Below, piece after piece: positions 59,537 through 64,000 of a stretch of DNA of 64,000 nt (its first letter is position 1; every line of letters begins with the position of its first letter). The translations under genes and the position numbers were made by a program. The DNA lies in contig JARLHO010000139.1 of NCBI GenBank assembly GCA_031292215.1, forward strand, positions 1 through 64,000, given 5' to 3'. The notes below the pieces were generated by a model. That model was not told the origin of the DNA and made no database searches. It saw only the letters and a list, made by a program, of their open reading frames with translations. This DNA is from Syntrophobacteraceae bacterium (GTDB lineage: Bacteria; Desulfobacterota; Syntrophobacteria; Syntrophobacterales; Syntrophobacteraceae).

Positions 59537-61080
59537 TCAATCGTGCTCGGCGGCTTGGAGGAAATATCGTAGACCACGCGGTTTACGCCTTTTACCTCAT
59601 TTATTATCCGGTTTGAAATCTTTGCCAAAACCTCGTAGGGAAGCCTTGACCAGTCGGCCGTCATGGCGTCAACAGACTCCACCGCCCGAAGGGCGATCAC
59701 CTGGTCGTAGGTGCGCTCATCTCCCATGACGCCAACCGATCGTACCGGGAGTAAAACCGCAAATGCCTGCCAGACGTGCTCATACCAGCCGCAGGCCTCG
59801 ATTTCCTCCTGTATCACCGCATCGGCTTCGCGAACGATTTCGAGATTTTCAGCGCTTAACTCCCCGATTATCCTGATAGCCAGGCCCGGGCCGGGGAACG
59901 GGTGGCGCATGATGACCCTCTCAGGCAGCCCGAGCTCCCGTCCAACCATCCGCGCCTCGTCTTTAAAAAGCTCCCGAAGCGGCTCGATCAGCGCGAGCTT
60001 CATCCTTTCGGGCAACCCCCCCACATTGTGATGGGTCTTAATCGTCGCCGATGGGCCCTTAAACGAAACCGATTCGATCACATCGGGGTAGAGCGTTCCC
60101 TGGGCAAGCCAGCGCGCACCGCTTATTTTTGCGGCCTCCCGCTCGAAAATCTCTATAAACAGGTTACCGATTATCTTTCGTTTCCGCTCGGGGTCCGAAA
60201 CGGTATGCAACCGGTCGAGGAACTCGGCCGAGGCATCGATGGTAATCAGGTTCATTTCGAAATGATCGCGAAATACCCGCTGAACGGTTTCCGCCTCACC
60301 CTTTCGAAGAAGCCCGTTATTTACGAAAATGCAGTGCAGTCGCTCGCCCAGGGCCTGGTGGAGAAGAACGGCCACAACCGAGGAGTCTACTCCTCCGCTA
60401 AGGGCGCATATCACCCTGTCGTTTCCCACTTTTTTTCGAATCGAGTCGATTTCGGATTCGACAAAGGATTTCATCGTCCACACGGGGCGGCAGCAGCAGA
60501 TACGAAACAGGAAATTTTCCAGTATGTCTTTTCCGCATGGCGTGTGGGCGACTTCCGGATGAAACTGCACCCCGAACATCCGGCGATTGGCATCCCCCAT
60601 GGCTGCTGCCGGGGAATTGCCGCTGTGGGCCATTGTGACAAAACCGGGGGGAAGCTCCAGAATGCGGTCCCCGTGACTCATCCAGACCCGGGCGCCAACG
60701 GGATCGATATCGTTAAAAATGTCTCCCGGCAGGTCGATGTCAATGTCTGCCGGGCCGTACTCGCGCCTTTTCGCCTTTTCTACCGCCCCCCCCATCTGGT
60801 GGGCCATGAGTTGCATGCCGTAGCAGATGCCAAGCAGCGGGACTCCGAGCGAAAAGATCTTCGGGTCGGCAAGGGGCGCGTTTTCCTCGTGGACGCTCGA
60901 CGGCCCCCCCGAAAGTATTATCCCCTTGGGCCGGAAGTCTTCGATCTGCTCGATCGACATATTGAAGGGGTGGATTTCACAGTAGACGTGGCTTTCCCTT
61001 ACCCTTCGGGCGATCAACTGAGTTGTCTGGGAGCCGAAATCGAGGATCAGCACCCGCTCCTGGTGCAAATTGTCGAACAT
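59527..61080 (-). CDS. guaA: GMP synthase (glutamine-hydrolysing)
   Basis: Converts XMP to GMP using glutamine. The N-terminal class I amidotransferase domain has the catalytic Cys in [14 protein letters not shown] and His/Glu in [11 protein letters not shown]. The ATP-pyrophosphatase domain has [18 protein letters not shown] and the C-terminal dimerisation domain ends [18 protein letters not shown]. The length of 517 is standard. It follows guaB with a 23-base gap. Confidence 0.97.
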   Translation of the reverse strand: MFDNLHQERVLILDFGSQTTQLIARRVRESHVYCEIHPFNMSIEQIEDFRPKGIILSGGPSSVHEENAPLADPKIFSLGVPLLGICYGMQLMAHQMGGAVEKAKRREYGPADIDIDLPGDIFNDIDPVGARVWMSHGDRILELPPGFVTMAHSGNSPAAAMGDANRRMFGVQFHPEVAHTPCGKDILENFLFRICCCRPVWTMKSFVESEIDSIRKKVGNDRVICALSGGVDSSVVAVLLHQALGERLHCIFVNNGLLRKGEAETVQRVFRDHFEMNLITIDASAEFLDRLHTVSDPERKRKIIGNLFIEIFEREAAKISGARWLAQGTLYPDVIESVSFKGPSATIKTHHNVGGLPERMKLALIEPLRELFKDEARMVGRELGLPERVIMRHPFPGPGLAIRIIGELSAENLEIVREADAVIQEEIEACGWYEHVWQAFAVLLPVRSVGVMGDERTYDQVIALRAVESVDAMTADWSRLPYEVLAKISNRIINEVKGVNRVVYDISSKPPSTIEWE

Positions 61081-61103
61081 GTCTTATCCGTTTCCTGCGA
61101 CCC

Positions 61104-62621
<1,518 letters not shown>

Positions 62622-62634
62622 CTAAACAGGGCCT

Positions 62635-63693
62635 TTATCTCTTCGGGCGCCGCCATGTCAAGTCTGTTCTTAGACCGGGGGCGACTTCGCCAGGGTTTCG
62701 GTCTTCCCGCTCGGCAATCTCGATCACCAGCCCCTCGAGAAGGCCGGCATCGGATACGGTGCAGCTCTTGGCGCCAAAGCAAAAGAGTATTTGTGAAACT
62801 ATAACCGCCCCGGCAAGGATTATTTCTTCGCGTCCCGGCTCAAGGCCCGCGATCTTTCGCCGCTCGGACCGGGGCAGGAGGGAAATCTCCTCGATGGTGC
62901 GCAAAATCCAGTCCAGAAAGAGTTCCGCCCCATTTACCCGGTGAGGCTCATAGCGATTCATCCTAAGTTTTATCGCCGCAAGGGTTGTGAGCGTTCCGGC
63001 AGTTCCCGCAAGCATTAGCTCTTTTGAAGGTAGTATTTTACCGTTTTTGTGTAAATTTTCATACAACATCTCTTTAGCCGCTTCGATTTGCCTTCGGGCC
63101 TCAAGCGTCGCAAGGTTTACGGCACCGGCGCCCGGCGGATCGGCGGCAAGGTACGCCTCGGTAAGCGTTGCCGCCCCGATGGGCCGGCTGGCACTCGCAA
63201 CCCAATCGGGGGATCCGGGAAGTATGAACTCTGTGCTTCCCCCGCCCACATCGAAGAAAAGAGGCGCTTTTGCGCCCGGGTCGATCGCGCTGAGGATGCC
63301 CTTTGCGGAAAGCCTCGCTTCGCTATCTTCCGATAGAATTTTGCAATCAAGGCCCGTCTCGGCGGCTATTCGCCCGAGAACTTCAGGAAAGTTTTGAGCC
63401 CGCCGGACCACTCCGGTCGCTCCGCAGGATACCCCGACCACCTCGAACTCCCCAAGGATTGAGGCGTATTCCTTTAACGCCTCTATGTTTCTTCGTTGCG
63501 CCTTCTCGGAGATAGCGCCCGCGTGGTTGAAACCCTCGGCAAGACGAGTCACCCGTCTTTCGGAACGAAGCGCAACCAGGCTTTGCCCCGATTTTTCGGC
63601 AATCAAAAGGCGCGTGGTATGAGAGCCGATATCGAGTCCGGCGAAACAGTTTTCCGAAATTGCCTTGTTCACAACGGTTTCCTCACTTGACAT
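62635..63693 (-). CDS. Ppx/GppA-family phosphatase
   Basis: A 352-residue ASKHA-fold exopolyphosphatase/guanosine pentaphosphatase-like protein. Features: LDIGSHTTRLLIAE at the N-terminus, GATGVVRRAQNF, APLFFDVGGGSTEFILPG, and a late glycine-rich segment. The length is that of the short bacterial form. Substrate could be polyphosphate or pppGpp. It is divergent from the Sua5/YrdC gene. Confidence 0.9.
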   Translation of the reverse strand: MSSEETVVNKAISENCFAGLDIGSHTTRLLIAEKSGQSLVALRSERRVTRLAEGFNHAGAISEKAQRRNIEALKEYASILGEFEVVGVSCGATGVVRRAQNFPEVLGRIAAETGLDCKILSEDSEARLSAKGILSAIDPGAKAPLFFDVGGGSTEFILPGSPDWVASASRPIGAATLTEAYLAADPPGAGAVNLATLEARRQIEAAKEMLYENLHKNGKILPSKELMLAGTAGTLTTLAAIKLRMNRYEPHRVNGAELFLDWILRTIEEISLLPRSERRKIAGLEPGREEIILAGAVIVSQILFCFGAKSCTVSDAGLLEGLVIEIAEREDRNPGEVAPGLRTDLTWRRPKR

Positions 63694-63849
63694 CGCCTTT
63701 CAGTTGCCATTATTTTTGTTTACCTTGCCGGGTTAATCGCCTTTCCCGGAATCCGCTCGAAGGGGCCGTTCACCAATTTTGCTGAAAACTTTACAGAGAG
63801 TGGATATGCGACTATGGAACTACAATCTATTCCGGGAGACGAATCGCAA

Positions 63850-64000
63850 ATGATTCAGGAAATAAACCCAAACCACCCTGAGCCTCGAAAAATTAAAAAA
63901 ATCGTTGAAGTGCTGGAAGCCGGCGGCATAATAGCCTACCCCACCGACACCTATTACGGCATCGGGTGCGACCTGTTAAATAAAGCCGCCATAGAAAAGA
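63850..64000 (+). CDS. Threonylcarbamoyl-AMP synthase (Sua5/YrdC), 5' part only
   Basis: Fifty codons, cut off by the window edge, begin MIQEINPNHPEPRKIKKIV and contain GGIIAYPTDTYYGIGCDLL, the YrdC ATP/bicarbonate-binding signature. The enzyme makes the precursor of the tRNA modification t6A. Two in-frame starts are available, 63814 and 63850; I prefer 63850 because the family usually begins near IQEI. The remainder is outside the window. Confidence 0.9.
   Translation, partial: MIQEINPNHPEPRKIKKIVEVLEAGGIIAYPTDTYYGIGCDLLNKAAIEK

Overview
The window looks like a chromosomal segment of a strictly anaerobic deltaproteobacterium (Desulfobacterota, perhaps Syntrophobacter-like). The evidence is an hgcAB mercury-methylation pair, a corrinoid-activator (RACo-like) gene, metF-metV with a selenocysteine-containing MvhD-type subunit, anaerobic-type cobalamin genes (cbiF, cbiG, cbiH) and high-GC housekeeping genes. 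The exact genus cannot be fixed from the sequence alone.

Layout. 1-12.3 kb is core: a partial unknown gene, ddl, an HD protein, pgpA, two unknown genes, ald, the rpsF-rpsR-DUF2232-rplI-dnaB run, hflX and ribF. 12.4-21.9 kb is an accessory island between tRNA-Leu and tRNA-Val. It carries an IS21-type relic, a SEC-C protein, a DUF1488-like ORF, a Fic protein, and a compact BREX-like core (PglZ, BrxL-type ATPase, zinc-ribbon mini-protein) followed by a DNA-phosphorothioation-associated methyltransferase-like gene and an IS4 relic. Two perfect 31-bp inverted copies sit at 12765-12795 and 19346-19376. 22.1-34.5 kb is core again: a TPR protein, rluB-type synthase, trpS, an M50 protease, a DHH/CBS/CCA-adding fusion, xerD, an unusual carboxyltransferase with a biotin carboxylase, and tRNA-Trp. 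34.8-36.5 kb holds a HIRAN gene and a HipA-like kinase gene broken by one amber codon.

36.9-41.5 kb is the corrinoid/mercury locus: RACo-like ASKHA protein and DUF1638 on the minus strand, divergent from hgcA-hgcB-cupin on the plus strand. 41.5-45.3 kb is a toxin-antitoxin cluster in varied states of decay (relE remnant, hicAB, higBA with broken toxin, vapBC, vapB with a truncated vapC, TPR debris). 46.3-49.4 kb has a radical SAM protein, a glycosyltransferase, a Uma2 protein and a PAP2 phosphatase. 49.4-51.5 kb is metF-metV-mvhD(Sec). 52.0-54.7 kb is cbiF-cbiG-cbiH. The rest is mixed housekeeping (HDOD, LapA-like, HIT, phosphodiesterase, UPF0280, guaA, guaB, Ppx/GppA, start of a Sua5/YrdC gene) plus a small unknown pair and a frameshifted mqsA.

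How the genes may work together (inference). HgcA uses a corrinoid to transfer a methyl group. The window supplies corrinoid synthesis, a possible reductive activator and the methyl-H4folate-forming MetFV, so C1 and corrinoid metabolism cluster within about 18 kb. The PglZ-BrxL core plus a phosphorothioation-associated protein, without PglX, BrxC, BrxP or Dnd genes nearby, is the best candidate for an undescribed or remnant defence module.
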